NCBI RefSeq assembly: GCF_002115725.1 | Contig: NZ_JFKD01000002.1 | Span: 310,001 to 374,000, forward strand | DNA: 64,000 bases | From: Marivita cryptomonadis | Lineage (GTDB): Bacteria; Pseudomonadota; Alphaproteobacteria; Rhodobacterales; Rhodobacteraceae | Reading direction: 5' to 3' | Shown: in pieces, positions 28,141 through 38,293 of the stretch | How positions within the stretch are numbered: the stretch's first letter is position 1 | Layout: every line of letters starts with the position of its first letter | Notes under the pieces: model-generated | What the model was told of the DNA's origin: nothing | Database searches by the model: none | Seen by the model: the letters and a program-made list of their open reading frames with translations, nothing else | Position numbers and translations under genes: made by a program

Positions 28141-29070
28141 TCAGCCGAGCTTTTCGGTCAGTTCCGGGACAGCATCAAAGAGGTCTGCAACAAGACCGTA
28201 ATCCGCAACCTGGAAGATCGGGGCTTCTTCATCCTTGTTGATCGCGACGATGATCTTGCTGTCCTTCATGCCGGCAAGGTGCTGGATCGCACCGGAAATC
28301 CCGACAGCAATATACAGGTCAGGAGCCACGACCTTGCCAGTTTGGCCAACCTGCCAGTCATTCGGCGCAAAACCCGAATCGACAGCCGCACGCGATGCAC
28401 CTACGGCGGCGCCCAGAGTGTCGGCCAGTTTTTCGATCATGGCAAAGTCACTTTCCGACCCAACGCCACGACCACCGGACACAACGACACCTGCCGAAGT
28501 CAGTTCGGGGCGGTCGCTTGCCGCAACCTTGTCTTCGATCCATTCCGACAAGCCGGGATTGTCGCCAGACGCGATGGTTTCCACCGCGGCTGAGCCACCT
28601 GTTGCGGCCGCCTCAAAGGTCGACGTCCGGAACGAAATGACCTTGGTCGCGTCCTTGGACTTGATCGTTTGAATCGCGTTGCCTGCGTAGATTGGACGCT
28701 CAAATGTGTCGGCATCCACCACGGCAGTCACATCGGTCAGAACCATAACATCAAGAAGTGCAGCAACGCGCGGCAGGATGTTCTTGGCGTCGGTTGTGGC
28801 GGGTGCAACGACATGGCTGTAATCGCCAGCAAGCGATGCGATCAGCGCTGCGACAGGCTCGGCCAGACGATGCCCGTAAAGCGCATCTTCGGCCAGCAGA
28901 ACCTTGGACACCCCGTCGATGGTCGCGGCTTCGTCAGCGGCAGCTTTCGCAGTTGCACCTGCTGCCAGAATGGTGACGTCGCCCAGCGACTTTGCGGCGG
29001 TCACGGCTTTGGATGTCGCATCCATTGCCAGCGCGCCGTCGGTGATTTCGGCAATCAGAAGAACGGCCAT
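28141..29070 (-). CDS. etfA: Electron transfer flavoprotein alpha subunit
   Basis: A 309-residue FAD-carrying subunit that passes electrons from acyl-CoA dehydrogenases and methylamine dehydrogenases to ETF-quinone oxidoreductase. The C-terminal FAD domain shows [34 protein letters not shown] and the signature [15 protein letters not shown]. Length is standard. Its ATG shares one base with the etfB stop (TAATG at 29068-29072). It is the likely acceptor partner of the dehydrogenases at 16945 and 13381. Confidence 0.96.
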   Translation of the reverse strand: MAVLLIAEITDGALAMDATSKAVTAAKSLGDVTILAAGATAKAAADEAATIDGVSKVLLAEDALYGHRLAEPVAALIASLAGDYSHVVAPATTDAKNILPRVAALLDVMVLTDVTAVVDADTFERPIYAGNAIQTIKSKDATKVISFRTSTFEAAATGGSAAVETIASGDNPGLSEWIEDKVAASDRPELTSAGVVVSGGRGVGSESDFAMIEKLADTLGAAVGASRAAVDSGFAPNDWQVGQTGKVVAPDLYIAVGISGAIQHLAGMKDSKIIVAINKDEEAPIFQVADYGLVADLFDAVPELTEKLG

Positions 29071-29828
29071 TACACAGCTCCCACTTCTTTGAGTTTCGCA
29101 ACCAGCTCGTTGACCGAACCCACCTTGATCCCTGCCGCCCGCTCTTCGGGTTCGGAGGTTTTCACGATCTCGAGGCGTGGTGTCACATCGACGCCGTAAT
29201 CAGCGGCTGTCTTTTCATCCAGCGGCTTTTTCTTGGCCTTCATGATATTCGGCAGCGACGCGTAGCGCGGTTCATTCAGGCGCAGGTCGGTCGAAATGAT
29301 TGCTGGCATCTTGACCTTGATTGTCTGCAGGCCGCCATCAACTTCGCGAGTCACAACAGCGCTGTCGCCGTCGATATCCACGTTGTTGGCATACATCGCC
29401 TGCGACCAGCCCAAGAGCGCCGACAGCATCTGGCCGGTGGCGTTCATGTCGTTGTCGATGGCTTGCTTGCCGCAGAGCACGAGACCTGGCTCTTCTTCCT
29501 TGACGATGGCGGCAAGGATTTTCGCCACAGCCAGCGGTTCGATGTCGGTGTGGACATCATCAGCAGCAACCACAAGGATCGCGCGGTCGGCACCCATGGC
29601 AAGCGCGGTGCGCAGGGTTTCCTGGCTTTGCTTTACGCCGATGCTGACGGCAATGATTTCCTCGGCCTTGCCTGCTTCCTTAAGGCGAATGGCCTCTTCC
29701 ACGGCGATCTCGTCAAAGGGATTCATCGACATTTTGACGTTGGCGAGATCGACACCGGAACCATCCGCTTTGACGCGAACCTTCACGTTGTAGTCAATCA
29801 CGCGTTTGACAGGTACCAAGACCTTCAT
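29070..29828 (-). CDS. etfB: Electron transfer flavoprotein beta subunit
   Basis: A 252-residue AMP-binding subunit of ETF. Visible motifs are [45 protein letters not shown] [10 protein letters not shown], the AMP site [18 protein letters not shown] and the dehydrogenase recognition loop [18 protein letters not shown]. It is the first gene of etfBA. A 7-bp hairpin (ATCGCAG / CTGCGAT, 29850-29869) lies in its leader about 20-40 bases upstream of the start, with no obvious assignment. Confidence 0.96.
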   Translation of the reverse strand: MKVLVPVKRVIDYNVKVRVKADGSGVDLANVKMSMNPFDEIAVEEAIRLKEAGKAEEIIAVSIGVKQSQETLRTALAMGADRAILVVAADDVHTDIEPLAVAKILAAIVKEEEPGLVLCGKQAIDNDMNATGQMLSALLGWSQAMYANNVDIDGDSAVVTREVDGGLQTIKVKMPAIISTDLRLNEPRYASLPNIMKAKKKPLDEKTAADYGVDVTPRLEIVKTSEPEERAAGIKVGSVNELVAKLKEVGAV

Positions 29829-29996
29829 GGGCGCGTTCCTCTCGTTGGGATCGCAGGCAAATCTGCGATTCTGACGTTTCGTTCCGGTGAAGGGATACCC
29901 AACCCTGAACAGGTGAAACAGGGCAAAATCGTCACGTTAGCGCCATCGGACGTCGCGTTTTTCAGTATTTGCTCCACGTGATGCTGTGACGCGGCA

Positions 29997-31118
29997 TCAA
30001 TCGCAAATGTTCTGAAGGGCGCGCCATTCCTGTGCAGACAAAACTGGAACGGCTTCGAAACCGCGAGGCGTTGCATCGCGTGCGGCTTGAATGCGGTCGC
30101 CAAGCGATGGATGGCTTAGGAAATGCGCGACAAAGGGACTGGCGTCTCCTCCGAGTTCACGGAAGCGCTCGAACATCGTGGCCAGCGCGGCGGGGGCGAT
30201 CTTGGCCTCTACCAGCACCGCATGGGCAAAAACATCGGCGTCGGCTTCGGCCTCTTGGCTGTATTGCGCTTCGATCAGACGTTCCGCCAATAAGAGCACA
30301 GCGGCACCGCCTGCGAAATCGCCGAACAGCAGGCCTAACACCCCAAGCGATCCGGCAGAGCGCAACGCGTGGCGGGTGGGATCGCGGCTGACGACATGGC
30401 CGATCTCATGGGCAAAGACCGCCGCGACTTCTTCCGGCGTTTGTGCTTTTTCGATAAGGCCCCGGAAAAACACGATGTAATTACCGGGCAGCGCGAAAGC
30501 GTTGATCATGTCGTGATCCAGAACGGACACTGTGAGGGTTTGCGCGTTAGGCAATGCGTTTTGCAGCCGTGTTTCCATTTTCGCCAAGGCGGCCAAGCCT
30601 TCGGGATTGTCGCAAACCGGAACCGGGTTCAGACCTGTCTGATCCAATGCAGTTCTGATCTGGTTAAGCGTGACTGCTCCCAAGGCGCGTTCGCCTTCGG
30701 GTGGGATGAAGCGGGCCAATTGGTTTGCCATGGTCGGCACTAGAACGAAAATGATCAGAGCAACCGAGGCAACTGCGGCAACTGCCCAGCCAATCAGGGG
30801 GCCGCGCTTGGTGACTTTTGGCCGCTTGTGTCTGTTGGGCAAGCGCGGGGCGAGGCTATGATCGGTCAAGATAATGCGTCTCACCGGATCATTCGAGAGT
30901 TGCAGGACCATTTGATCGCCGCCGGCTTGGTCCGGGACTTCGCGAATCTCTGCCAGAGGCCACCGGATCTCGGCGCCGCTGTCGGAAAGTCCCACAAGCG
31001 ACCGGATGTCCTCGTCTACGGTCAGCGTTACGACAGAAGGCGCAGAATGTGTGCCGTCGAAATACGTGCCGGTGGCGGAAAAGGCCTCTGGCACCGGACC
31101 CACACGCAAAACAGTCAT
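29997..31118 (-). CDS. M48-family membrane metallopeptidase
   Basis: A 373-residue protein with a soluble N-terminal part of about 110 residues, a membrane helix (IGWAVAAVASVALIIFVLV) and a gluzincin protease domain. The zinc site is VFAHEIGHVVSRDPTRH (around residue 240), with the third ligand in SQEAEADADVFAH. It resembles BepA/LoiP-type M48 proteases that maintain outer-membrane and envelope proteins, but it has a membrane anchor rather than a lipoprotein signal. Its start overlaps the stop of the DUF898 membrane protein as ATGA (31115-31118), so the pair is translationally coupled and probably functions together. Confidence 0.85.
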   Translation of the reverse strand: MTVLRVGPVPEAFSATGTYFDGTHSAPSVVTLTVDEDIRSLVGLSDSGAEIRWPLAEIREVPDQAGGDQMVLQLSNDPVRRIILTDHSLAPRLPNRHKRPKVTKRGPLIGWAVAAVASVALIIFVLVPTMANQLARFIPPEGERALGAVTLNQIRTALDQTGLNPVPVCDNPEGLAALAKMETRLQNALPNAQTLTVSVLDHDMINAFALPGNYIVFFRGLIEKAQTPEEVAAVFAHEIGHVVSRDPTRHALRSAGSLGVLGLLFGDFAGGAAVLLLAERLIEAQYSQEAEADADVFAHAVLVEAKIAPAALATMFERFRELGGDASPFVAHFLSHPSLGDRIQAARDATPRGFEAVPVLSAQEWRALQNICD

Positions 31119-32455
31119 AGCGATGCTCCCACGTCCAGCGCATCGGCAAACCCTTCCGCTTCGGCGAATTCATCTCTTGGGCGCTGCCGAATATTCGCCA
31201 CCGCTGCAGCTGGGGCAAGTGTGAGCGACGAAAAATAATGCCGGATCACGGGAAGGGTGATGAACACGTTGGTCAGAGCCGACCAAAGCAGGAAAATGGT
31301 AAAGTAGATCATGACGCTGAGCCCGATGATGGCATAACGCCCCATCCCCGCTACCGGGGCGATCATGTCCTCGATCCCCATTTCTGTCAGCACATCTGCG
31401 GACTGGATCAACAACATAAACACACCAAGAACGACAAGCGGGAAGAAAACCGCAGCCGATGCGAGGAAAGTGCCCAACACGTAAATCATCAAGACGCGAA
31501 ATGCGCTTGGGGACAGGGTGAACGCGACACCGTTTACGATTTTGGTTTCCGTAAGCCTGCGCAAGCTGTCGACGCGGTAGTGCACCAGTCCGTAGATTCC
31601 GACAAAGGCCGCGAGGATGCAGATGCCGATGCCCGCAGGATAGTTCTCGGACAGGAACGCCAAACCTCCGCCAAGCGCAATCGCAAGTGCGGCAAACATC
31701 GGTTTCATGGATGGGTAAAGCATTTTCCAACTCCCGCCTTGAGACATCCGGGCGGTTCCGAAAAAGGTGCGGTCCGTTTTGTACTTCTCCAGCCAGAACG
31801 TCATGCGCGGCAGCAGAAGACCAAGGCTTAGGATCGTCACGATCCAGTGCAGAACCGCGCGCCAAGCATAACCCAAAGCGCCCGGTTCCAACCCGAACCG
31901 AAGACCGCGCCACCGCGTTCGGGCAAGGACGTAGCGACGTGCCCTGTATTGGGCGAAGAACCAGAGTGGGATCACGCCGACTAGGCTTACGGCATAGGCT
32001 GCAAAATTGTCCTGAAACAGCGAGAAACTCGCAAACATTAGGATCAGATTCACGATGCCGATGTAAAAGGCCAGTACGACAACGGCAAAGAGAAACCCCA
32101 AAAGCTTTTCGATGGGGTCGCCCACGTATTCCAGCGGGTGACCGCCGGGGCGTATGGATGACCAATACCACCGGCGCAGGCGCGTTCGCATCCAGAAGCG
32201 GTAGAAGCCGAGTGTCAGGACGGTGAGAAAACCAGTCCTGAGCGCGAGCCAGAATAGTGTTCTACGAGTGCCAACGACCTCGGTGCGTAGGGTGTCCGGG
32301 TTAGGTGAAGGTGTTGTCTCTGGGGAAACCGCGTGGGGCCATACGCCCTGAACCGGCGCGTTTTCCGGTCCACTCGGCAAGGTCTGTCTCGGTTCTGGTG
32401 CGTCCTGCAGGGTCGCGCCAGGTGAGGCCTTCTCCCAGGGTGAAGGTGGTTGCAT
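31115..32455 (-). CDS. DUF898 (YjgN-like) multi-pass membrane protein
   Basis: A membrane protein of about 446 residues with roughly eight hydrophobic helices. The family signature is [20 protein letters not shown] and, later, [20 protein letters not shown] (an R-x-Y/T-x-W-R-G motif). The function of DUF898 is unknown. Start uncertain: the region before the first helix (about residue 75) is a Pro-rich hydrophilic stretch overlapping parC in another frame. The ATG at 32455 is the only ATG, apart from 32578, that keeps the first helix, which implies a 155-base overlap with parC. A non-ATG start nearer 32300 is possible. It is coupled to the M48 protease gene downstream. Confidence 0.78.
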   Translation of the reverse strand: MQPPSPWEKASPGATLQDAPEPRQTLPSGPENAPVQGVWPHAVSPETTPSPNPDTLRTEVVGTRRTLFWLALRTGFLTVLTLGFYRFWMRTRLRRWYWSSIRPGGHPLEYVGDPIEKLLGFLFAVVVLAFYIGIVNLILMFASFSLFQDNFAAYAVSLVGVIPLWFFAQYRARRYVLARTRWRGLRFGLEPGALGYAWRAVLHWIVTILSLGLLLPRMTFWLEKYKTDRTFFGTARMSQGGSWKMLYPSMKPMFAALAIALGGGLAFLSENYPAGIGICILAAFVGIYGLVHYRVDSLRRLTETKIVNGVAFTLSPSAFRVLMIYVLGTFLASAAVFFPLVVLGVFMLLIQSADVLTEMGIEDMIAPVAGMGRYAIIGLSVMIYFTIFLLWSALTNVFITLPVIRHYFSSLTLAPAAAVANIRQRPRDEFAEAEGFADALDVGASL

Positions 32456-34616
32456 CCGACAGGCCCCCGTCCTTGTACTTTTGCAGCCGCACGCCTTTCC
32501 CGCGTCCCATCTCAGGTAGCTCGTCCAAAGCAAAAACCAGCACTTTGCGGTTTTCACCGACAACTGCGACCGCATCACCGTTAACAGGCTTGCACACTTT
32601 GGCGCGCACGTCGCCCTTGACGTTCAACACTTGTTTGCCCGCTCTTGTCTGTGCGACCACCTCGGGTTCGGGTACGACAAAGCCGTCGCCCGCGCTTGAT
32701 GCGACCATCAGCTTGCGCTCTGGCTTGTGGATGAACAGGTCCACAATGGCCGCCTCGTTAGGCAGGTCCACCATCAGGCGCAAGGGTTCGCCCATGCCAC
32801 GCCCGCCGGGGAGGTTCGCTGCCGGGATCGTGTAGAAACGGCCATTTGACCCGAATACCAGCAAGCGGTCGGTGGTTTCCGCATGGAATATGAAACGAGG
32901 GCCATCACCGTCTTTGAACTTTAATTCGCGTGTCAGGTCGATATGGCCTGTCATGGCGCGAATCCAGCCCATTTCCGAACAGACCACGGTAATCGGTTCC
33001 CGTTCGATCATCGCTTCGATCGGCACGTCTTCAACTTCGCCTGCTTCGGCGAATGTGGTGCGTCGTTCGCCGCCGGGATAATTCTTGCCGAAGGTCTTTT
33101 TGGTTTCTTGAAGCTGATCGGCAATCGCGTCCCATTGCAGATCGCCGCTTTCCAGCAGGTCTTCAAGACCTGCGCGTTCTTCCATCAGGCGGTCCCGTTC
33201 GGCGACCAGTTCCATCTCTTCGAGTTTGCGCAAACTGCGCAAACGCATGTTCAAGATCGCTTCGGTCTGCACCTCGGTCAGGCCAAGCTCGTCGTCCCCG
33301 GTGACCATTGGTGGCGATACATAATCGCGCTCGTTCATGGCGCGGACATGATCTTTGCCCCAGTCCTCGCGCATCAACGCCGCCTTGGGGTCGTCATCAT
33401 ACCGAATGATGTCAATCACGCGGTCGAGGTTAAGGAAGGCGACGATCAGACCTTCGAGCACCTCAAGGCGGTGGTCGATCTTGTCCATCCGGTGCTGGCT
33501 GCGGCGGATCAGCACTTCACGTCGGAAATCAAGGAAGGCACGAAGCACCTCCTTCATCGAACAGACCTTGGGTGTCAGCCCGTCGATCAGAACGTTCATG
33601 TTCAGACTGAACCGGGTTTCCAGATCGGAATTGCGGAACAACATGTTCATTAGAACGTCGGGGTCCACGTTCTTGGAGCGTGGCTCTAGCACCATGCGGA
33701 TGTCGTCGGCGGATTCGTCCCGGATGTCTGCGAGGATCGGCACCTTCTTGGTTTGGATCACCTCGGCCAGACGTTCGACGAGTTTGGATTTCTGAACCTG
33801 ATAGGGGATTTCTGTGACAACAATCTGCCATTGCCCCCGGCCCAAATCCTCCACTTCCCAGCGGCAGCGCAGGCGGATGGATCCACGTCCAGTCCGATAG
33901 GCTTGCGCGATGGACTCGCGGTCTTCGACGATCACACCCCCGGTTGGGAAATCTGGCCCCGGCACGTAATTCAGAAGCGTATCGTCGCGCGCGTCTGGCA
34001 CCTTGATCAGATGCAAACAGGCGTCGATCAGCTCGGCGATGTTGTGCGGCGGAATATTGGTCGCCATGCCGACAGCGATCCCGCTCGATCCATTTGCGAG
34101 TAGATTCGGAAATTGCGCCGGAAGCACAATTGGTTCTTCAAGCGTGCCATCGTAATTCGCACGAAAATCGACGGCGTTCTCGTTCAGGCCGTCCAGCAAA
34201 GCTTCGGCGACGGCCGTCAGGCGCGCCTCTGTGTATCGTGCTGCGGCGGGGTTATCGCCGTCGATATTGCCGAAATTTCCCTGACCATCCACCAACGGAT
34301 AGCGGACGTTGAAATCCTGCGCGAGGCGGGCCATCGCGTCATAGATCGCAGCATCACCGTGCGGGTGATAGTTGCCCATGACGTCGCCCGAGATTTTGGC
34401 CGATTTTCGGAAGCCGCCACTGGAACTCAATCGCAGCTCGCGCATTGCATAGAGAATGCGGCGATGTACAGGTTTCAGCCCGTCACGGGCATCTGGAAGC
34501 GCCCGGTGCATGATCGTCGACAATGCATAGGTCAAGTACCGTTCGCCGATGGCTCGGCGGAGCGGTTCCGCGAAGTCGCGGGGGGTCATCTTGGGGTCGT
34601 CGACATCATCAGCCAT
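32301..34616 (-). CDS. parC: DNA topoisomerase IV subunit A
   Basis: A 771-residue type IIA topoisomerase subunit that decatenates daughter chromosomes. The breakage-reunion domain carries the catalytic tyrosine at about residue 128 ([10 protein letters not shown]) and the quinolone-resistance region [13 protein letters not shown] at 82-94. The C-terminal domain (from about 500) is a beta-pinwheel and lacks the GyrA box QRRGGKG, which supports ParC over GyrA. The ATG at 34616 is preferred; a GTG six codons upstream is possible. Ala89 and Asp93 occupy the positions of E. coli Ser80 and Glu84. parE is not in the window. Confidence 0.95.
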   Translation of the reverse strand: MADDVDDPKMTPRDFAEPLRRAIGERYLTYALSTIMHRALPDARDGLKPVHRRILYAMRELRLSSSGGFRKSAKISGDVMGNYHPHGDAAIYDAMARLAQDFNVRYPLVDGQGNFGNIDGDNPAAARYTEARLTAVAEALLDGLNENAVDFRANYDGTLEEPIVLPAQFPNLLANGSSGIAVGMATNIPPHNIAELIDACLHLIKVPDARDDTLLNYVPGPDFPTGGVIVEDRESIAQAYRTGRGSIRLRCRWEVEDLGRGQWQIVVTEIPYQVQKSKLVERLAEVIQTKKVPILADIRDESADDIRMVLEPRSKNVDPDVLMNMLFRNSDLETRFSLNMNVLIDGLTPKVCSMKEVLRAFLDFRREVLIRRSQHRMDKIDHRLEVLEGLIVAFLNLDRVIDIIRYDDDPKAALMREDWGKDHVRAMNERDYVSPPMVTGDDELGLTEVQTEAILNMRLRSLRKLEEMELVAERDRLMEERAGLEDLLESGDLQWDAIADQLQETKKTFGKNYPGGERRTTFAEAGEVEDVPIEAMIEREPITVVCSEMGWIRAMTGHIDLTRELKFKDGDGPRFIFHAETTDRLLVFGSNGRFYTIPAANLPGGRGMGEPLRLMVDLPNEAAIVDLFIHKPERKLMVASSAGDGFVVPEPEVVAQTRAGKQVLNVKGDVRAKVCKPVNGDAVAVVGENRKVLVFALDELPEMGRGKGVRLQKYKDGGLSDATTFTLGEGLTWRDPAGRTRTETDLAEWTGKRAGSGRMAPRGFPRDNTFT

Positions 34617-34754
34617 AGATGATGTGATACTCACCCCCTCTGAGGCCGTAAAGCAATTGCGGGAATATTTTTTCTCTTTCCCCTTCGGGTTGAATGGGGA
34701 ATCACGGTATCGGTAAATATGTGGCAGGTGAACAGTCCGGCCCAGGGGGATAGT

Positions 34755-35303
34755 ATGAACAAGTACATTCTGATCGCGTTTGCGGTCATGGTGATGGCAT
34801 TTTACGAGTTATCCGGCGGCGCGGATTTTGAACCTGGGAACAACTCCCTCGTTATTTTCGCGGAACCCAAACCCGTCCAGCCTGACCCTTCATCACGACC
34901 TGAAATCGTTGCGCGCTCGGATACAGACACTGGGCTTGCAGGTTTGACGGATATCGCCCCCGCACGGGCAGTGATCGACCCGGTGGGCCCCAATTCCACG
35001 CCTGTCGTTGTCCCGGTGGCACTCGAGTCGGAGATTCCCGTCGAGTCGCAAGACTCTGTCATCGGTGCATCCCAAGACGTTGCTTCTGTCGATGAAATCC
35101 AGCCTGATCTGCGGTTCGTCGATGGTGACCGCGTGAACGTGCGTGGCGGTCCGGGAACCGGTTATGCCGTCGTGGGCAAGCTCTTCCGCAATGACATGGT
35201 TGAAATTCTTGCCGATGAAGGCAACGGCTGGCTTCACCTGCGGGACACTGTGACGGGTGAGGAAGGCTGGATCGCCGATTGGCTTGTGACGGCAGCCAAT
35301 TAA
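34755..35303 (+). CDS. Membrane-anchored/exported SH3-domain protein
   Basis: A 182-residue protein. A hydrophobic N-terminus ([19 protein letters not shown]) acts as anchor or signal. A disordered Pro/Val/Asp-rich linker of about 90 residues follows, then a C-terminal bacterial SH3 domain (about 120-180: [20 protein letters not shown], then [20 protein letters not shown]). Such domains usually bind cell-wall peptides or metals in the periplasm. The ATG at 34755 has AGGGGG close upstream. It is divergent from parC and one base away from the SDR gene, with which it is probably co-transcribed. Confidence 0.8.
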   Translation: MNKYILIAFAVMVMAFYELSGGADFEPGNNSLVIFAEPKPVQPDPSSRPEIVARSDTDTGLAGLTDIAPARAVIDPVGPNSTPVVVPVALESEIPVESQDSVIGASQDVASVDEIQPDLRFVDGDRVNVRGGPGTGYAVVGKLFRNDMVEILADEGNGWLHLRDTVTGEEGWIADWLVTAAN

Positions 35304-35304
35304 C

Positions 35305-36132
35305 GTGACGTCGAAGACCATTCTTATCACCGGCTGCTCTTCTGGGATCGGCCTCGATACGGCGCGGCGACTGAAGTCTCTGGGTTGGACGGTGTTCGCC
35401 TCGTGTCGCACGCAGGCAGATTGCGATGCGCGCCAAGCCGAGGGGTTTGCAGCGCCGCAACTGGATTACGAAGACCCGGCCAGCATCGCCCGGTGTGCGG
35501 ACGATGTGCTGGGTCAGACGGGCGGCAAACTGGATGCCGTCTTCCACAACGGTGCTTACGCCTTGCCCGGCCCACTGGAGGATATTCCAGCACAGGGAAT
35601 GCGCGCACAATTCGAGGCGAACTTTTTGGGTTGGCACGATCTGAACCGTCAGCTGATCCCGGTAATGCGGCGTGCTGGGGCGGGGCGTATTCTGTTCAAT
35701 TCTTCTGTGCTCGGCATTGTCGGCATGAAGTATCGCGGGCCGTATGTAGCAACCAAGTTCGCCCTGGAAGGCTATGCGGATGTGTTGCGCATGGAGATGG
35801 CGGAGGCTGGCATTCAGGTTGTGCTGATCGAACCTGGCCCGATTGAGACCGATTTTCGCAAGAATGCGATCAAGCAGTTCGAGAAATGGGTTGATTGGCA
35901 AAAGTCACCACGGCGGGCCCAATACGAAGCCTCTTTGCTTGATTTGCTGAAAAAGGGTGGCAGCTCTGGCGTGCAGTGGCCAGCGTCGGCGGTGACCGAC
36001 GCCGTGGTCAATGCGCTGACCGCCCGCCGCCCCAAGGCGCGCTACCGTGTGACAACGCCGACCCATTTGATGGCAATCGGTCGCCGCCTGCTCCCAACCC
36101 GCGCGTTGGACTGGGTTTTGTCCAAGGGCTGA
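35305..36132 (+). CDS. Short-chain dehydrogenase/reductase
   Basis: A 275-residue SDR. The cofactor loop is ITGCSSGIGLDTARRL, the Asn region is HNGAYALPG, the catalytic Ser is in ILFNSSVLGIVG and the catalytic Tyr-Lys in YRGPYVATKFALEG. VLIEPGPIETDF marks the classical fold. Arg39-like residues after the second strand (ASCRTQADCD) suggest NADP(H). It starts with GTG at 35305, one base after the preceding stop. It looks like a generic family member; the substrate is unknown. Confidence 0.85.
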   Translation: MTSKTILITGCSSGIGLDTARRLKSLGWTVFASCRTQADCDARQAEGFAAPQLDYEDPASIARCADDVLGQTGGKLDAVFHNGAYALPGPLEDIPAQGMRAQFEANFLGWHDLNRQLIPVMRRAGAGRILFNSSVLGIVGMKYRGPYVATKFALEGYADVLRMEMAEAGIQVVLIEPGPIETDFRKNAIKQFEKWVDWQKSPRRAQYEASLLDLLKKGGSSGVQWPASAVTDAVVNALTARRPKARYRVTTPTHLMAIGRRLLPTRALDWVLSKG

Positions 36133-36200
36133 CTTTTCATTCGCCTTGTGGCGCGATACGGCTACATCCCCGGGAACATCAATCAAAGGACACCCCCGCC

Positions 36201-36401
36201 ATGATGCAAGACCCGCTATTCATCATTGCAGCCATCGCATGTCTTGCCGTGGTTGCCGTTTTGCTGTTCGGCATCGGCAGCTTTGCCAAGGGCGGTGAGT
36301 TCAACAAAAAATACGCCAACAGGGCAATGCGCTGGCGGATCATTGCACAATTCGTGGCAGTGATCCTGATCCTGCTCTTTGTTTGGCTGCGAGGGGAATA
36401 A
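36201..36401 (+). CDS. Twin-transmembrane small protein (HIG1-type)
   Basis: A 66-residue protein with two hydrophobic helices (FIIAAIACLAVVAVLLFGIG and IIAQFVAVILILLFVWL) around a basic loop FNKKYANRAMRWR. This is the HIG1-domain layout of small subunits associated with cytochrome oxidase. Two adjacent ATGs (36201, 36204) are possible starts. It lies 3 bases before the adenosyltransferase gene, an adjacency I remember as common in Rhodobacterales. Confidence 0.8.
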   Translation: MMQDPLFIIAAIACLAVVAVLLFGIGSFAKGGEFNKKYANRAMRWRIIAQFVAVILILLFVWLRGE

Positions 36402-36404
36402 GCA

Positions 36405-36977
36405 ATGGTCGTTCTGAACAAAATTTACACCAAAACCGGCGATGACGGTGAAACCGCGTTGGGCAATGGTGCGCGGGTGGCGAAACATTCGATGCGCGTC
36501 ACCGCTTATGGCACGGTGGATGAACTGAATTCGGTGGTCGGGCTTGCGCGATTGCAGGCAGATGGCGACGTCGACGCAAGCCTGTCGCGGATTCAGAATG
36601 ATCTGTTCGATCTGGGTGCTGATCTATGCCGCCCGGACATGGAAAAGGACGGCGAAGCAGAATACACACCGCTGCGGATCGTGGGGTCTCAGGTGGATAA
36701 GCTCGAGGCCGAAATCGACGGCATGAACGCCAGTCTGAACCCGCTGCGAAGCTTCATACTGCCGGGTGGCACCGCGCTGTCCGCCTATCTGCATCAATGC
36801 CGCACCGTGGCTCGGCGGGCCGAGCGTCTGACGGTGGAATTGGCGACGATGGAAAGCGTGAACCCGGCGGCTGTCAAATATCTCAATCGTTTGAGCGACT
36901 GGTTCTTTGTCGCGGCGCGGATGGCCAATGACGGCGGGAAAGCCGACGTGCTTTGGGTGCCCGGCGCCAACCGCTAG
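36405..36977 (+). CDS. PduO-type ATP:cob(I)alamin adenosyltransferase
   Basis: A 190-residue adenosyltransferase forming coenzyme B12 from cob(I)alamin (or the cobyrinic acid diamide) and ATP. The N-terminal ATP loop IYTKTGDDGETALGNGARV, then YGTVDELNSVVGLAR, the active-site Arg region CRTVARRAERLTVEL and the end VKYLNRLSDWFFVAARMA are characteristic. The product is needed by methylmalonyl- and ethylmalonyl-CoA mutases, which fits the acyl-CoA genes in this window. It is co-directional with and closely spaced to the HIG1-type gene. Confidence 0.93.
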   Translation: MVVLNKIYTKTGDDGETALGNGARVAKHSMRVTAYGTVDELNSVVGLARLQADGDVDASLSRIQNDLFDLGADLCRPDMEKDGEAEYTPLRIVGSQVDKLEAEIDGMNASLNPLRSFILPGGTALSAYLHQCRTVARRAERLTVELATMESVNPAAVKYLNRLSDWFFVAARMANDGGKADVLWVPGANR

Positions 36978-37038
36978 AGCGGGCCGTTTGGGTGAACCAA
37001 ACAGGGCGATGCGTTGACGCATTGCCCGGCGCTGATGG

Positions 37039-37356
37039 TCAGCTTTCCTTGTCGGTCACGTTCTCTTTAAACGCGACTTCGAATGCTGCTTTCTGCGAGT
37101 CACTCGCTTCGGTCTGATAGCGCGTTTTCCATTCGGACATCGCCATCCCGTAGAACGCTTCACGACCCGCGTCCTTGTCCATCTCGATGCCGCGCTCATT
37201 CGCGGCTTCCTGATACCAGCGGCTCAAGCAGTTTCGGCAGAAACCAGTTAGGTTCATCATGTCGATGTTTTGCACATCAGGGCGATCTTCGATCAGGTGC
37301 TGGCGCAAACGGCGAAACGCGGCTGCTTCGATCTCAAGTTGGGTTTGTTCGTCCAT
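37039..37356 (-). CDS. DUF1244 family protein
   Basis: A 105-residue soluble helical protein. The segment NLTGFCRNCLSRWYQEAANE and the C-terminal half GREAFYGMAMSEWKTRYQTE are the family hallmarks. The C-x-x-C pair may bind metal. The biochemical role is unknown although the family is widespread in proteobacteria. The ATG at 37356 has GGAGG 9 bases upstream. It follows the N-formylglutamate amidohydrolase gene by 17 bases and is probably in the same transcript. Confidence 0.88.
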   Translation of the reverse strand: MDEQTQLEIEAAAFRRLRQHLIEDRPDVQNIDMMNLTGFCRNCLSRWYQEAANERGIEMDKDAGREAFYGMAMSEWKTRYQTEASDSQKAAFEVAFKENVTDKES

Positions 37357-37373
37357 CTCTTCTGTCCTCCGGT

Positions 37374-38111
37374 TCAATCCGTCATCTGCGCCAAGGCCGC
37401 TTGCAGAAGTGGCGCGAGGCGTTCGCCCCAAGCGGTCTGTGTGGCCTCGGTCGCGATCAGATCATTGCGCAATTCGATAAGTGTGTTCAGGCGGCCATGA
37501 TGCAAGGCGTGTCGGTCAATTGCATCGCCCGGCAGATGTCCCGGATAAGGTTCGTTCCTTCCGACCACCAGATCGGGCTCTGCCTCCAGTGCTGCGATCA
37601 GTGGGTCGGACAGTCGGCGGTCGTAGGCATGCAGGATGCCGACATGCCACGGACGACTTGGGCGCGATTTGAGCTGTCTGGTATAGGAATGCACTGCCAC
37701 GATCACCGTATCATTGCGCCGTGCCGCCAACGCGGATAGCGCGTCATGATAAGGTCGATAATAGGCATCCAGACGGCGTGCCTTTTCCGCGGAATCGGCG
37801 TTTCGATTGCTGGGAATGACGGACCCGTCGTACAGTCGCATCAAAAGCGTCGGATCATCCTCACCCCGGTTCGGGTCTATGACGAGGCGGGAAAAATTCG
37901 ACAGTATCGCCGTTCCCCCCAAAGCATCGGCCAAGGCGCGGGTTACACCTGCCGCACCGGGATCAAAGGCAATGTGCCGGGCCATGTCTGCTTCGGGCAG
38001 GCCAAGCGTTCCTCCTAAGTCAGGCGGCACTGTGTTCGTCGCGTGATCGCAGGTGATCAGCCAACGCGAGGACCGGTTCTCTCCATGCACAAAAAACGGC
38101 ACATATGTCAT
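37374..38111 (-). CDS. N-formylglutamate amidohydrolase family protein
   Basis: A 245-residue member of the FGase family, which releases formate from N-formyl-L-glutamate at the end of one histidine-degradation route. Family segments are LITCDHATNTVPPDLGG, AFDPGAAGVTRALAD, LVIDPNRGEDD, VAVHSYTRQLK and IELRNDLIATEA. No hut genes are visible nearby, so the substrate assignment is by family only. The ATG at 38111 starts directly before the conserved VHGENRSSRWL. A longer frame reaches 38267 without family-like sequence. Confidence 0.82.
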   Translation of the reverse strand: MTYVPFFVHGENRSSRWLITCDHATNTVPPDLGGTLGLPEADMARHIAFDPGAAGVTRALADALGGTAILSNFSRLVIDPNRGEDDPTLLMRLYDGSVIPSNRNADSAEKARRLDAYYRPYHDALSALAARRNDTVIVAVHSYTRQLKSRPSRPWHVGILHAYDRRLSDPLIAALEAEPDLVVGRNEPYPGHLPGDAIDRHALHHGRLNTLIELRNDLIATEATQTAWGERLAPLLQAALAQMTD

Positions 38112-38293
38112 AGGTGTGTGATCTCCCGGGCGCATCAGATAGTTGAGTTGCGCAGGAAAGGGAAATGGGCAATAACCGAAAGCTGAAGTTAGCGGTAACA
38201 TGGCAGTGTCATCTTGCCCCATCGCGCGTGATTCCAGCGAGCCCTGATCGGCAGCGGGATCGCACAAAACACAGTTGAAGGACGGAATTCCCG

